Positions 1 through 11,681 are shown, counted from the stretch's first letter. The stretch is 64,000 nt of DNA from Nepenthes gracilis (GCA_033239525.1 BSYO01000033.1:2099501-2163500), one strand, 5' to 3'. Notes: generated by a model not told the origin, from the sequence alone. Program-made: numbers and translations.

Positions 1-735
1 TAGCTAGGGCATTACTAGATCTAGGCGCTAGCCCAGAGTACATTTGGGCTCAATTAGGCAACAAATTATCAGTATTTGATTAAGAGACTTGATATCATAT
101 TTTTAACTCTATATATGCATTTCATCAAAATATAGACGTGTGTAAAAAAAAGAATTCTCTTAAGTAAATGTCTTTGCCTATAAAGGGGAAAGAACCTCTT
201 ATGTTAAGCAAGCAGAAAAAAATGAAGGCATTGAATTATAAAGTGTGAAAGCATTTTTTCTCATTATCCCATCAATACTAATATGACCACTAGGAATATC
301 CTCAAGTTATGATCCGCGCCTACTTCTCAATCGGTCACCAAGGTTCGTCACTCTTCTAATTCCTCTTAATAAGTTGAACATATACTAATTTGACTGTTAG
401 AAGAATCTCTTGAAAAGATCCCCATGCCCCTTTATCAAGCTTTGTTTTATTTGCGATGCGTAGAAAATTGATTTAAGTCTTCGGATCATGTTTGGACTCG
501 GATTGTTAAATGATCTACATTGAATAGATTTTTAGGTGCACATAAATGTCAAATGCTTATTGGGCTCTTTTTAAATACAAAAGATATAATAAAATAAGAT
601 AGTGTACTTACTATACAACCTAATATTACAAAATTTGCTAGTACTAAAGACCAATCCAACAATGCTCATTTCTAGTTTCATCCACGAAAATGCATTTAAT
701 CTATATGAAAGCCTCTGAATTCGCCCCGATTAATA
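1..735. other. AT-rich stretch, no gene seen
   Basis: I see no convincing open frame, RNA gene or repeat boundary here. Composition is typical plant intergenic or intronic DNA. If the exon candidate at 792-930 is real, this could be one of its introns on the minus strand. Confidence 0.4.
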
Positions 736-791
736 TCAAGCATCTTGCATATTCAAATCAAAGAGAAAGAGGGAGGAATCAAGAATGCTAC

Positions 792-930
792 CTACAACAT
801 TGGAGACAATGAACAAGCCAGCTAGCAATTCAATAACTCTTGCCTCGCCAATTCGTAGTGACAGAAACCAGATGATGGCAAATGCATTGAGCATCCATTG
901 CACAGTTCTGGTTGGAGGTACAAAAATCAC
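792..930 (-). CDS. Candidate orphan exon of a membrane protein (unrecognised)
   Basis: On the minus strand an open segment is bounded by a CAG acceptor (933-931) and a GT donor (791-790). It would encode about 46 residues, starting VIFVPPTRTVQWML and ending in a hydrophobic stretch around IELLAGLFIVSNVV. The length (139 bases) and phase (starts at phase 0, ends after one base) suit an internal plant exon, and the hydrophobic pattern suggests a membrane segment. I do not recognise the family and found no partner exon on either side, so it may be a relic or a chance frame. Confidence 0.25.
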
Positions 931-959
931 CTGAGTCAATGGATCTATTTTGATTCAGG

Positions 960-1800
960 TATATCTGATTCCAAAGTCATTGAATGCATTGAGAACAATT
1001 AGGAGATTATTCACAAAAGTTTGATCAAAGTACTTGGGGTCATCTTGATTCTGAATCATAAAAAGAACAAAGGTGCATGAAGTTTTAGCTTCATGAGGGG
1101 TTTGAGAAAGGATCAAATCATCTAGTTTTATTGTACATAATCTTATATTACATTACATGAAGACCAATTTTCATGAGAGGTTTGAGAAATGATCAAATCA
1201 TCTAGTTTTATTGTACATAATCTTACATTACATTATATAAAGACCAATTTTCATAACTTAAATACGTGATTATCAGGTTACTTGACTACAATTATTTGTC
1301 ATTCAAGAATATCTAATTCCAAAGTCATTGAATGTTTTAAGAACAATTAGGAGATTATTTAGAACTTTAATCAAAGTATATGTGATCATCTTGATCTTTA
1401 GTCATAAAAATAGTAGTTTGATGTATAAAATTTTTGCAATCTGTAAGGTTTTAATAAGGATCATATCACTTTAGTTATATTATATGTATTCTTACCTTGT
1501 ACTATAAAAATACAAATTATACGACTTAAACTCGTAACTATTATATCATATGGTAACAACTTTGCCTTTTTGAAACATCTAGTTTGAAAGTCATTGATTG
1601 GGGTTGAGAACAATTAGAGATTATTTAGAATAAATTTGATCAAAGTATAAGGGATCATCGTGACATTTGATCATCAAATAAGTAGCTTGATGTATGAATC
1701 TTCTACTATATGTGAGGTCTTAGTAAAGTCAAATTTCTTTTAATCAAATTATATTTAGTATTATTTTATATCAAATAAAAAAATAGTTTTCAACATTCAA
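960..1800. repeat. Three diverged copies of a ~270-bp unit
   Basis: A block containing 'ccaaagtcattgaatg', then 'gaacaattaggagattatt', 'gatcaaagta', 'catcttgat' and 'cataaa' recurs near 967, 1314 and 1583. The spacings are about 347 and 269 bases; the first is longer because of an internal 80-bp duplication. Divergence grows toward the third copy. The blocks have no coding character and no visible terminal inverted repeats. Confidence 0.65.
1091..1250. repeat. 80-bp tandem duplication
   Basis: The segment starting 'tcatgaggggtttgaga' at 1091 is repeated almost unchanged from 1171, with an exact 80-base period and only a few substitutions. It is younger than the ~270-bp family it sits in. Confidence 0.8.
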
Positions 1801-2745
1801 ATTCATGACCATAGCTTCACATTTGGGAAACTTTATTATTATTTTAAAATCGGGTATAAGAAAGTTTGTAGAAAAAAAGTCTCCAAAGCAACTTGGCAAC
1901 ATCCAGGAGATTGACCATGCAGAAAGAAACTGCTCCATCGCGATTGAAGTCTCAAATGTAACATGTGATTTGTATTTCCATCATTTAATTTTTTTTTCCT
2001 TAATTAAAGATGAGAGACGACTTGCTGCTATATTTAATTGTTGAAATAAACTAAGACTCAAAAATAAAATAAATATTATAAGAAAATAGAATAAAATAAA
2101 AATATGACTGAGAATTAATATTTTTTATTTAATTAATCACTTAGAATATGTAAAATTAAATTAAAAATTAATTTTTTAAATATTTTGTATATAATGATAA
2201 TAAAGAAATAACCAATGAATTCCTATAAAATAATTTTTTTTTCAATATGTACTAAAAGGTTTGGAATAGATTTGATTAAAATTATATTATCTAATCATTT
2301 TGGTCTTACTGACCTAAAATTTTATAAAATTTAATCAAGATATAACGATATTATAAACAAATACGATCAAAAAATTATACTCGATTAATTTTTAGACCGG
2401 ATATGATCATAGGTAAAAATGATCAACTTGGGATGACCCGGCCTAAATTATGAACATTTTTGTAAATATATATATATATTATTTCAAAAAATTATAATTT
2501 TTAAAAATTATTTTTATATATTATATTTTTATATAATTAATAATTTTTATTTGAAATATTTTTATTTAAATATATATTTAGTTACTATTATGATCTACAT
2601 ATTATAATTTTTAAAAAATACTTTAAAATTAAAAAAAGGTCCATATTTTCGCTCAAAAATGCCTAATTTTAATGCGTCCTGGATTTGAGTTATCGATGGA
2701 TTTAGGTGCCGCTAAGTCTTTTGGGTTGAGCTGAAGTAGGTCCCA
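1801..2745. other. Very AT-rich spacer
   Basis: Dominated by A/T runs (notably 2090-2640). A 79-codon frame at 1805-2044 shows no recognisable domain or codon signature and is not annotated. Nothing else is seen. Confidence 0.4.
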
Positions 2746-2749
2746 GCTT

Positions 2750-3300
2750 TCATACTTCTTAGCTTGGATCCTGCGCACTATAACTCAAAAAACGAAAGGT
2801 CTGAGAATTGATAAGACTCGCTTCCCGGTATATCTTTCGACGCTCAAGTTAGTTATCTTTTATATGAGATAAAAGATGCAATGACAAAAAGTATGAAAAT
2901 CAATGGAGGGAAAGGGGATTTGTTAGTTTGATTGGGAGGTCGCGTTTGCTGTGGAATGGTTTTGTGGTGGTGCGCTCGGGGAGAGTCGCTCTAGCGTGGT
3001 GGAGGTGAGAATTATGAGGAAATTTTTGAGGCTTGGAGAGAGAGAGAGGAAAGGGCGCTTGAGGGTTTGCTTAATTGTCTGCAAAAGTTAATGTAAGCAT
3101 TTAATAGAGCATGCATCTGGAGTCTGTCTCGAGGACCTTTTATAGCCTTGAAATCGTCTCAATCTCGCTTGGGCGGCAAGGTTAGCTGTTAGCTGCCTGG
3201 AGAAGATTGTTGCCAACCGGCGAGGAGGTTGCTGGTGCCATTTATGGCAACCATGATTTATCGGAGGGATTCCTTCCTTTCATGTGAGTGTTCGTTTAAA
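2750..3300 (+). repeat. LTR-like fragment, related to 54305-54775
   Basis: It shares an ordered series of blocks with 54305-54775 in the same orientation: 'ggatcctgcgcac' (versus 'ggatcctacgcaa'), 'ttgataagactcgctt', a 'gcgctcgg' block, 'aatctcgcttgggc', and a run like 'ggagggattccttc'. This arrangement resembles the outer part of an LTR. No matching element body, PBS or target duplication was found, so it is called a dispersed LTR-like fragment. It lies directly upstream of the IST1-like pseudogene exons. Confidence 0.45.
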
Positions 3301-4468
3301 GTCTTCGAACAACCTGTTAACTAGATATGGGTTCACACAAGAGTGACTTATATTCTAACAAAACTTTGGCAATCTCCCTTATAAAACTACTTCAGGATAG
3401 GAGAGGTGTCGCGCTCAAGCAGATGTTGTAGTAGGAGAAAGCTAAATCTCTGCAGGCTGGTCAGGAAGCCAATGGTAGTATACGGGTAACTGCCACTTCT
3501 TTCAGTATTAGTTATGCTGAATAGTTGCAATTTTCGTCTCATCCCATTGTCAAATGACTAACATATTCATAAGGTTGAACATGTGATTCGAGAACAAAAT
3601 ATATGGGCTGCATATGAAATTCTGGAGATGTTCTGTGAATTGGTTCTTGCACGAATTTCCATTCTTGATAGTCAGAGGTAAAGATGTTACATTGCAGAAT
3701 TTTTTCCATCTTTCTTATTTTTAATTTTCACTCAATCATTTTGCTGAATCATGCCATCCATAAAATCTTTAACCAGCCCTAGCTGCTTTAAGTCTCATCA
3801 GATATGTTAACTTTTTAAGAAGTTAGGTGGAAAAACCAATTAGAATGAGTAATTACTCACTTCGATATCTTCTAATGGCTTCAACAAAATATATTCATGT
3901 TAGATCAATTGCTGGCTCTTTTGAGACCCCCTACAGTTTCCTTGCTGTGGCAGCACTTCTTGTGGGACTACTTTCTTCTACATATAAATTGCTGGCAAGC
4001 CTTCTCTGTGGTGCGTTCACCTACTGAATCTGCATTTCTGGGAGTGTCCTCCAGATTTGCAGGAGCCTATTGCCAGCATTTTTTTTGCAGCACCTTGATG
4101 CTAAGATTTTCCTGATTTGATGCAAATTAAAAACTTACTAACCACAAAATATGGAAAGGAATTTGTATCTGCTGTCGCTGAGCTCCGGCCCATTCCTAGT
4201 GTTAACCGCACAGTTGAGTAGAATTTGCGTTTATGTGCATGCTATTCCTGTGGAAGCTTCCATTTTGAGTTAGTTGAGAAGGTACATGTACTAACTTTGT
4301 ATTTCTTGAGGTTGTTTCTCCTAACAGAATATTGAGAAGCTCTCTGTTAGTACTCCATCTGCAGAGAGAAAGCTTAATCTATTAAAAATAATTGCACAAG
4401 AGTATAGCCTTGCATGGGGATTTTCTCAAACGGAAGCAGAGTTCAACAAAAAACATGAAGATCTGCTG

Positions 4469-6326
4469 GTACTTTTGCTTTCCTTTTTTTCTTACAGTTT
4501 CTTATGCGCTTTGGCTCAACAATATAGATGTACGCATGATTCATTGTTTCTCTCTCTCTCTCTCTATACTGTCACAAGGTAATGGTTTAGACAACCAATT
4601 ATCTCACAAATGTTGGGGTGGTTCCTTTTTGCACGAATGAAAGATTACCATCCTTTGAAAAGAAAGATTTGTTACGGAATTATTGATCAATAGTGGCGTG
4701 TTTTGTGACAATTTTGCTATTTTTTAAGAGATATGAAGCCTAAGGCCCAGCCCATGCCGCGGTCTTTGTCCTCTATGGATCATTGGTTGATTTGGGGAGA
4801 GAACCCACAGTTTGTAGGTCATTGCAACTGTGAGTAAACTTGATATAGGGTAGGAGAAATATAAGGAATGAAAGAAGAAGAGAAAAAGAGATGAGAGAAA
4901 TAGAAAAAAAAGGTAACAGAGATTAGTAGGGAAAAGAAGCAGAAACTCAATCTTTCAATAACAATCTAATTTATCAATGATTACTTAAATAATAAAGCTA
5001 GAGCTTTTATATAAAAATACTATATTTTTTTGTTAATTTAAAAATAAATAAAAATTCTTAATTAATACAATTGAATAATAAAAATAAAAGTAACATTCTA
5101 TTAGGATAATAAAAACTATCCACTTTATAGAATTTAAAAAATTTTTGAGATCTGACAAAATATAAAATAAAAAATAAATTAGCAAAGCAAATTTCAATAC
5201 ATAGATATTCTAGATCAAAACTCAGCATGTTATTACACAAATAGGTGATGGCATTTTGTCTAAATGGTAAACACATATGATAAATAAGAGAATACACAAA
5301 TTTTTGAGATAAAGAATACCTAAGTAATCCATCCTACAAGGAGATTCCTTGCATCCGGCCTTCATATTGGTGACAAGGCTTTAGTGGGTTTATGTTTAGT
5401 GGCACCTCCTTGTCACCATTTTCGGTGGAACTTATTCTATGCCAAAGCGAGACTCACGGTGTTTTGGTAGTTCAGAATTTTGATTTAGGGTGGTTCAACA
5501 AGCTACTGATGCTGTGGGGGCGGTAGTGGAAATAGCTTGAGTTTCTTTGTTGGCTAATGCTTTCCACATTTGTGATCTCTCTGTCCTCTTCTTATTTTAT
5601 CTGGACTTCATATATGAGATGCCGTAGTAATGATTTTGCCTTTTCCTACTTCCTAATTGGGTTGTTTTGGGACAATTTGATCCGTGTTGCACTTGCATGA
5701 GCTTGGGCTGCAAAGCTTGTGCTTGGTTCATGCTCTTTCCGTCTCTATCATAGTGCTAGAGGTGTTATTTCACTGATAATTTTATCAAAGATCACTGTTT
5801 TTTGATATATTAAAAACCTATAAAAATTAATAGTGATATAATAAAAAATATTTAAAATTATTTTTATTTATAAAAAATATTACACTAAATTAAATAGAAT
5901 GATGAATGAGCCCATTCTATTTAGTGAGATTTAATATTTTATTATTGCTGTTGGAAGTCTATATGACAAGGATGGAAAAGAAGTGTGGGAAATGAAGGGT
6001 AGCAACTATATACCTCATGAAGCTCCTCCTCACTCACCAAAAAATAAGAAGAAAAAAAAGGGAAAAAATGTTTATACACCTCTGCATCTTCTTCACTCTA
6101 CAGAAATCAAGAGGAAAAAAAAACCGTACTCTTTCTAGGTATCTTGGCATTACCTACGTAGTCATCACTTTCCTGTAGTATTTGTTCATTAACTGAATTT
6201 AATCCAGTGGGTTTCTTTTGAATGCGGACAAGCTCAGATGAAACCATAGAAAAAACCTTTCTGCAATATTGGTATTAAGATTGCATATATGTGACCCGTT
6301 CTAAATGCCCGCAGCTTATATCACAG
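4469..6326. other. Intron/decayed interior of the IST1-like pseudogene
   Basis: This stretch lies between the fourth and fifth exon remnants. Apart from a (TC)n run near 4551-4565 I see no coding segment I can assign. Short lysine-rich open stretches around 5970-6060 could be exon relics but have no clear borders. Confidence 0.4.
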
Positions 6327-6528
6327 GATGTACTTTCTGAAGATCCCGCCGGGAACAAGCCTCGTGATTCTTCACTTCGTTAGGAGGAAGATTCTGTGAT
6401 GCCTACGAATGGCAGAGGAACTCCTCAAGGTCTTCGACTCGGAAGTCGTACCAGCAATGACTCTCTTTCAAATTCTAATATCATCAATGCATCGTTCGAT
6501 AGCCATAAGGAGACAAGACTGCAGTCAT

Positions 6529-6533
6529 CAGAT
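6529..6533. repeat. Left target-site duplication (cagat)
   Basis: The five bases before the left LTR are cagat and are repeated exactly after the right LTR at 10011-10015, as expected for copia integration. Confidence 0.9.
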
Positions 6534-7265
6534 TGTTGGGTGAATGGCATCTGACTGGTCAATCAGGATCAAGCAGCAGTGTAGAAGAGAATAACGGAGA
6601 GAAGAACACCAACGTTTTACGAGAAAAATCATTCTAAAATAAGGAAAAAATTACGAGATATCGTCTACAAACAAATATCACTATGTGAATTTCATGATTT
6701 ACTGAACCCTAAACGAAGAGAATGGAAAACAAGAGCACAATACACTCATCATGTTCACTTTTTTCACTCTCGGGACACTAAAGAAAAAACTCACACCACA
6801 CAATTTTCTTGTCTTGCACACCACACTCTTACACACAGAATGCATTACAAATATATATATATATATATATATAGACTGTTTACACAATTGTCTAGTCAAC
6901 GTGGAGGTTGCACAAATAGACAGCCACCTAACGCATGTACAGTTCTGCAATGGCTTTGTAGCTGTCCTGTAAGACATTATGCTCTATAGAAACGTGCTTA
7001 GTCGATCTTCTGAGCTAGCATCCACATGCGCTTGTCTGCGTCCAGGTTTTCACGCTTTCCATCATGCCTTCGGGCAATGACAATTTCCTCGACTATTATC
7101 CCATGTCCTCGGACATTCTGTGTTGCTCACATGTTCTCGGAACAATACTGCACAGATTCCTTATTTACGCAGTGAACGAATCCGCGGGCCATAAACGCAT
7201 AAAGATCTCGTCCTCACTCTAAGTCATCGGATGAAAAACACCTCCACATGGGAGTGGCCACAATA
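6534..7265 (-). repeat. 3' LTR of the copia element
   Basis: 732-base LTR starting TGTTGGGTGAATGG on the plus strand; it aligns along its length with 9280-10010. A (TA)n stretch at about 6850-6875 sits where the minus-strand TATA box is expected. The terminal bases read CAATA rather than CAACA, a single change at the edge. Confidence 0.9.
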
Positions 7266-7339
7266 AACTTTTCCTCACGACCATGTGGGAACAGAATCAG
7301 TCATGCCAGCAATGTCAGAGCAAGTTTCTAGCTTTCCTT

Positions 7340-9242
7340 TAGGCAATACTTTGGTCATTATATCTAACCCATTTTTCTCCATTTAGTCTTTTTTAAGTAT
7401 TAGTAGTCCAATATTAGTAACATCTCTCACCTAATGGTATCGAATATTAATATGTTTCGATCTTGAATGGAATAAGAAATTTCTATAGAGATGGATAGCA
7501 CTTTGGCTATCGTAAAAAACCACATACTTCCCTTACTTGAAGCCCAATTCTTGCATGGATTTTGTCATCCAGAGTATCTCCTTACAAGCCTCGATTACTG
7601 CAATAAACTCAACCTCAATGGTAAAAAGGGCAACATACTTTTACAACTTTGACTGTTAGGAAGCTGCTCATCCATTAAATTTCATCAAGTATCCTGACGT
7701 GGACTTTTTTGAGTCAACATTACCTGCCATGTCGGCATTAATGTAGCCGACCAAGTAAGGCTTAACATCTCCAAAGTACAGACACAACCTAGAAGTCCTT
7801 TAAAGATATCTCATTACCCATTTCACTACAAATCATGTTTCCTACTTGGTTTTGAAAGAAAATGACTAACTGTGCCAACAGTATGCACAATATCGGTATA
7901 AAGCCCTTCTTGACCAAATGACATAATCCTTTATTGCTCATGTGGCCTAGCCGGCGGTGCCACAAGTCCGAGGTCTCCACGCTACTAGTAGCGTTCACTT
8001 CACTTGTCTTAGCAGAGGCTTGAACCATGTAAAGGCTTGACATCTTTCTTCCTTGGGCAACTACAAGGGGCCCATTGATTAGTTTATATCCCAATCACAG
8101 AAGACGTTATAAAAGCTAGTATCATCAAGTCTTCCTACTGAGATGATATTCATCCGTATGTTAGGAACATGTTGGACGTCTCTCAAGATCAGTCAGGTAC
8201 CATTACTGGTAACAAGAGACACATCACCATAGTCAACAATTCTGGATGTTTTCATATTTTTCATCTTCAACACTCTAAAATTACCTGTAGTGTAAAAGGT
8301 AAAGAGACTTTTTCGAGAAGTAACATGGATGGATGCTCCAATATCCACCACTTAGTCGGTTGCCTCCTCTACCAGATTTACAATGTTATCAACTGCACAA
8401 GTTAATAGGAGGTCACTTCCTATATCACTGAGACCGAGGATTTATCTTTACCTCATTCTTTTTCTCCTTCTCAATGTTCTCACACTTTCATTTATAACAA
8501 TACTTCTTAATGTGGCATTTCTTATCACAATAATGACACTCAAAGTTTTGAAACCTTAAGTGTGACTTACTCTGGCCCTTTTTTCCTTATTTTAGATCAC
8601 GATCTTTACTCCTTTTCCGTAATTCTGTCACGAGTACCTCAGAATAAGTCAAGGTGGAGGTCCCTTGCGACCACCTAGACTCATTCATAAGTAGGGAAGC
8701 AATCACATCGTTCAATCTTAATGTGTCCTTCCCAAATAATAATGTTTTGACAATGTAGTCATATGAGGTTGGTAAGGAGGCCACCAATACCAATGCTTTA
8801 TCCTCCTCCTTGATACCTCATCAATGGCTGACATCTACGTTAAAATCTGGTTAAATTTATCCAAATGCTTCTTAAAATTTTTCCCTTCAAACAAGCATAG
8901 TTTATAAAACTGTTTCTTCACGTGTAGCCTTGTGGTCAATGACTTGGATTTATATCAATTTTTAAGTTTTTTCCAAACCTCCGTCAAGTCTGTCAGGTTG
9001 GGGACCTCCTGAAGAGTGTTGTCTGTCATACATAATTTGATAGTGTAATTGGTAAGATCTCTTTTATCTTGCTATTCTTCCTCAATCAAGTTCTCTAACT
9101 TTTCATCTTTTTTCTTCAATGTTTTAGCTGTTTCTTCTCTAGTCAAGGTATTCTTTACCATTTCTTGCCGAAGGATAAAGTTACTTTGCCCATTAAACTG
9201 TTCCACACTGAACGATAGATTTTTTGATGACGACGACGCCAT
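7340..9242 (-). pseudogene. copia gag-pol remnant (gag, zinc knuckle, GAG-pre-integrase, RNase H end)
   Basis: Reading the minus strand, the frame opens at ATG 9242-9240 (MASSSSKNLSF). It continues as a gag with a UBN2-type segment (about 8590-8800, containing SLPTSYDYIVKTLLFGKD). A CCHC zinc knuckle of pattern CX2CX4HX4C follows near 8505-8545. The GAG-pre-integrase motif LWHRRLGHMSNKGL lies in 7789-8094. The frame then jumps, near 7890, to sequence typical of the end of copia reverse transcriptase and RNase H (KPYLVGYINADMAG, then KKSTSGY, about 7400-7790). Integrase and the reverse transcriptase core are absent. Several stops and frameshifts interrupt it, so it is non-autonomous. Confidence 0.85.
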
Positions 9243-9266
9243 TTAATCGAAAGCTCTCAAACTTAT

Positions 9267-9277
9267 CTCTGATACCA
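9267..9277 (-). other. Primer-binding site (initiator tRNA-Met type)
   Basis: The minus strand reads TGGTATCAGAG two bases inside the 5' LTR. This is the standard copia primer site complementary to the 3' end of initiator methionine tRNA. It fixes 9280-10010 as the 5' LTR and minus as the coding strand. Confidence 0.9.
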
Positions 9278-9279
9278 CT

Positions 9280-10010
9280 TGTTGGGTGAATGGCGTTCGT
9301 CTGACTAACCAGGAACAAGCAGCAGTGTAGAAGAGAATAAAGGAAAGAAGAAGAACACTAATATTTTACATGAAAAATCTTTTAAAAAAAAAAAAAAATC
9401 ACGGGACACACAATTTATAAATAAATATCACTATTTAAGTTTCACGGTTATACAAACCCTAGGCGAAGAGAATGAATAACAAAAGCATAATACACTCACC
9501 GGGTTTACTCTTTTCACTCTCGGTTACTTAGAAAAAAACTCACACTACACAATTTTCTTGTCTTGCACACCACACTCTCACGCACAGAATGCATTATAAA
9601 TATACATATATATACACTGGTTGTTTACACAACTGCCTAGTCAGCGTAAAGGTTACACAAACAGACAGCCACCTGGCGTATATATAGCTCTGCAATGGCT
9701 CTGCAGCTGTTCTGTAAGATATCGTGCTCTATAGAAACGTGCTCAGTCAATCTTTTGAGATGGCATCCATGTGCGCTTGTCTACGTCCAGATCCTCAGGC
9801 TTTCCATCATGCCTCTAGGCAATGACAATGTCCTTGGCTATTATCCCATGTCCTTGGACATTATGTGTTGCTCACATGTCTTCGGAACAATGTTGCGCAG
9901 ATTCCTCAGTTACGCAGCGAACGAGTCTAATGGCCATAAACGCATAAAGATCTCATCCTCAATTTGAGTCCTTGGACGAAAAAGACCTCCACACGGAAGT
10001 GGCCACAACA
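9280..10010 (-). repeat. 5' LTR of the copia element
   Basis: 731-base LTR with perfect TGTTG and CAACA ends. It aligns with the left LTR throughout (shared blocks 'gcagcagtgtagaagagaat' and 'ctattatcccatgtcc'). It is followed by the right copy of the target duplication, and then the IST1-like exon resumes in frame. Confidence 0.92.
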
Positions 10011-10015
10011 CAGAT
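10011..10015. repeat. Right target-site duplication (cagat)
   Basis: Exact repeat of 6529-6533. Removing the element and one copy restores the reading frame across the pseudogene exon. Confidence 0.9.
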
Positions 10016-10218
10016 GCATTAGAGAGAGCTCAAGTTGTTGTCACCACCACAGAGCGTGCAACAACTGCAGCCTGTGCAGTAGCTATGTTGGCAAAAGTTG
10101 AATTTGGTTCACGGAAGCTTTGAGGGTGCAAGTCTTGAAGATGCTCGAATGAAGGTATCAATATTCTATTGTTGAGAATATGCATATTTACTTTACCTAA
10201 GTGTGAAAGTGTGTTCTG

Positions 10219-11320
10219 CTGGGGTTCAAAATCCGAATTTACACACAACCTAATTGCAGCGAAAAAATTTGAACCCTCCTTCGTCGGCCATCAGCCACCA
10301 AGAATATAAGTACAAGGAACAAGAATACACAATAATTTTTAACGTGAAAAACCCTTCTTAATTAAAAAAAACACAACATAAGATCTAAAAAATTTTATTA
10401 TATAAAATCGGTTACAAATAATCACGAAATAGAATACCAACAACCCACTTGAGATAAAATAAGAAAAACAATCTTTAAAGTAAGGAAACTCTTTTTTCCT
10501 CCTTTTCCTACTTCTTCTATTTTTCTTCTCTCATTCCTTTCATTGGTAGTGCTTTTCGCTCACTAATTTTACAAGTGTAACGGCAAACAACGAACGACGA
10601 GTATTCTCTTCCACACTCTGTTCCGTTCCACACTCTGTTTCACGTTCCATCACACCAGCTTTTGACGCGCCTGGTGCGCTTTATAATGATGCTGGCTCAA
10701 AATTTTATATACTCACTTGGCTGATCTTGTAGATGATTTGTCACACTAACTTTGTCATTTTCTGCGTCTTTACCAGTTTTCATGCTTTCATAGACAGCGC
10801 ATACTCTGCAGGTCAATCTGCTCTGCACAAATGGCGCATTCTTTACAAGTCAACTACCTGCTCTGAAAAACCTACCAATTTTAAAAAGTCAACTACTTTA
10901 CAAAGTCGGCTATCAGCTTTCCAGACAAGCTGTCCTTAGTCGTCACTTAGTGTCCTCGATCGTCACTAGTGTCCTTGATTATCACAGTGTCCTCAATTAT
11001 CACCTAGTGTCCTCGATTATCACTAATGTGTTCAGCTATCAATCAGAGCCTTCGATTGGCCTCTGTCCTGCCTCATCCCAATTCAGCCACACAGGCCTGG
11101 CTACTCCTGGCCGATCTCCTCTTCAGCCAACCGACATCCTGTTAACCGGCCGGCCATCCTTCAGCTGACCTCCTGCTACCTTGCAGGTCAACCCAGGAGC
11201 AGCACTTTTGCTACTATTCTAATTATTTGTCGCACGAGCGAACACTCTGAATTTTGTACAAACTACTATGTATTCATTTAATGATGTGTCCGTTTGTTGA
11301 GTTACCTATAAGGAAATGAT
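10219..11320 (-). mobile_element. Candidate solo LTR (copia type), borders uncertain
   Basis: Layout matches the other minus-strand copia LTRs here. A left part carries 'taacgtgaaaaaccc' and a CT-rich zone. A minus-strand TATA box (CATTATAAAGC, about 10679-10689) follows, and then a longer GC-richer U3. Its right end ('gttgagttacctataagg') resembles the right end of the solo LTR at 21536-22651 ('ttaggttacctacaaggg'). I could not find matching TG/CA ends with a target duplication, so coordinates are approximate. It would lie in the intron after the last visible IST1-like exon. Confidence 0.5.
10931..11045. repeat. ~20-bp minisatellite within the candidate LTR
   Basis: About five imperfect tandem units of the type 'agtgtcctcgattatcact' occur. 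Units differ by single substitutions and one- or two-base length changes. They lie in the presumed U3 of the LTR. Confidence 0.7.
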
Positions 11321-11339
11321 CAAACCAAATACGTTCATT

Positions 11340-11681
11340 ATCATTGCAGTAACTTAATGTTGGTTTAACTTGGCTAAATATTAGATATATAAGTTGCCTA
11401 TCTCCTGGATCTTTAGGCATAATTGGGACCAGAATCTTCCACACGACAGGAGAATATAACGTGGGTAGTTTATAAAGTAAAAGGGTTTGAATTTGTATTA
11501 CATGAATCTGTGTCATTAGTAGGTTGATATGTTTATGACAAAAATAAACGTCTCATATATTACAATTACACATTAATTCAAAAATAGCACAATACGATAG
11601 GATTAATGAATGTGCCTATTTAGTTAGATTATAAACTAATATGATTAAAATTTATTTGTTCATCCAAATTTTATTATATTA
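11340..11681. other. Spacer, no gene seen
   Basis: An 80-codon minus frame (11274-11516) has no recognisable domain. The segment is otherwise AT-rich and unassigned. Confidence 0.35.

Larger units (their letters stand above)
6534..10010 (-). mobile_element. Ty1/copia retrotransposon, internally deleted
   Basis: Complete insertion bounded by two similar LTRs beginning TGTTG and ending CAACA (CAATA on the left copy), a tRNA-Met type primer site beside the right LTR, and a 5-bp target duplication. The coding strand is minus. The interior is only about 2 kb, against roughly 3.5-4 kb of coding sequence in complete copia elements, because most of integrase and reverse transcriptase is missing. The LTR copies differ at roughly one site in ten by eye, so the insertion is not recent. 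It interrupts an IST1-like exon. Confidence 0.93.
3354..10154 (+). pseudogene. IST1-like (regulator of Vps4, ESCRT-III) pseudogene, split by a copia element
   Basis: IST1-like proteins bind the AAA-ATPase Vps4 and modulate ESCRT-III in multivesicular-body sorting. Five exon remnants read in order. 3354-3485 matches the first helix of the domain but has two adjacent in-frame TAG codons (3429-3434). 3574-3677 is intact (VEHVIREQ, then EILEMFCELVLARI) with AG and GT borders. 4041-4212 (begins ECPPDL, contains TTKYGKEFVSAVAELRP) has TGA at 4096 and TAA at 4102. 4328-4468 is fully open (IEKLSV, then AERKLNLLKIIAQE). 6327-6533 has TAG at 6381 and continues at 10016-10154 after the copia insertion, with a one-base shift near 10120 and a GT donor at 10155. 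Alignment to the family is from memory of its conserved blocks. The multiple stops and the insertion rule out a normal product. The 5' end and 3' exons were not found. Confidence 0.85.
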
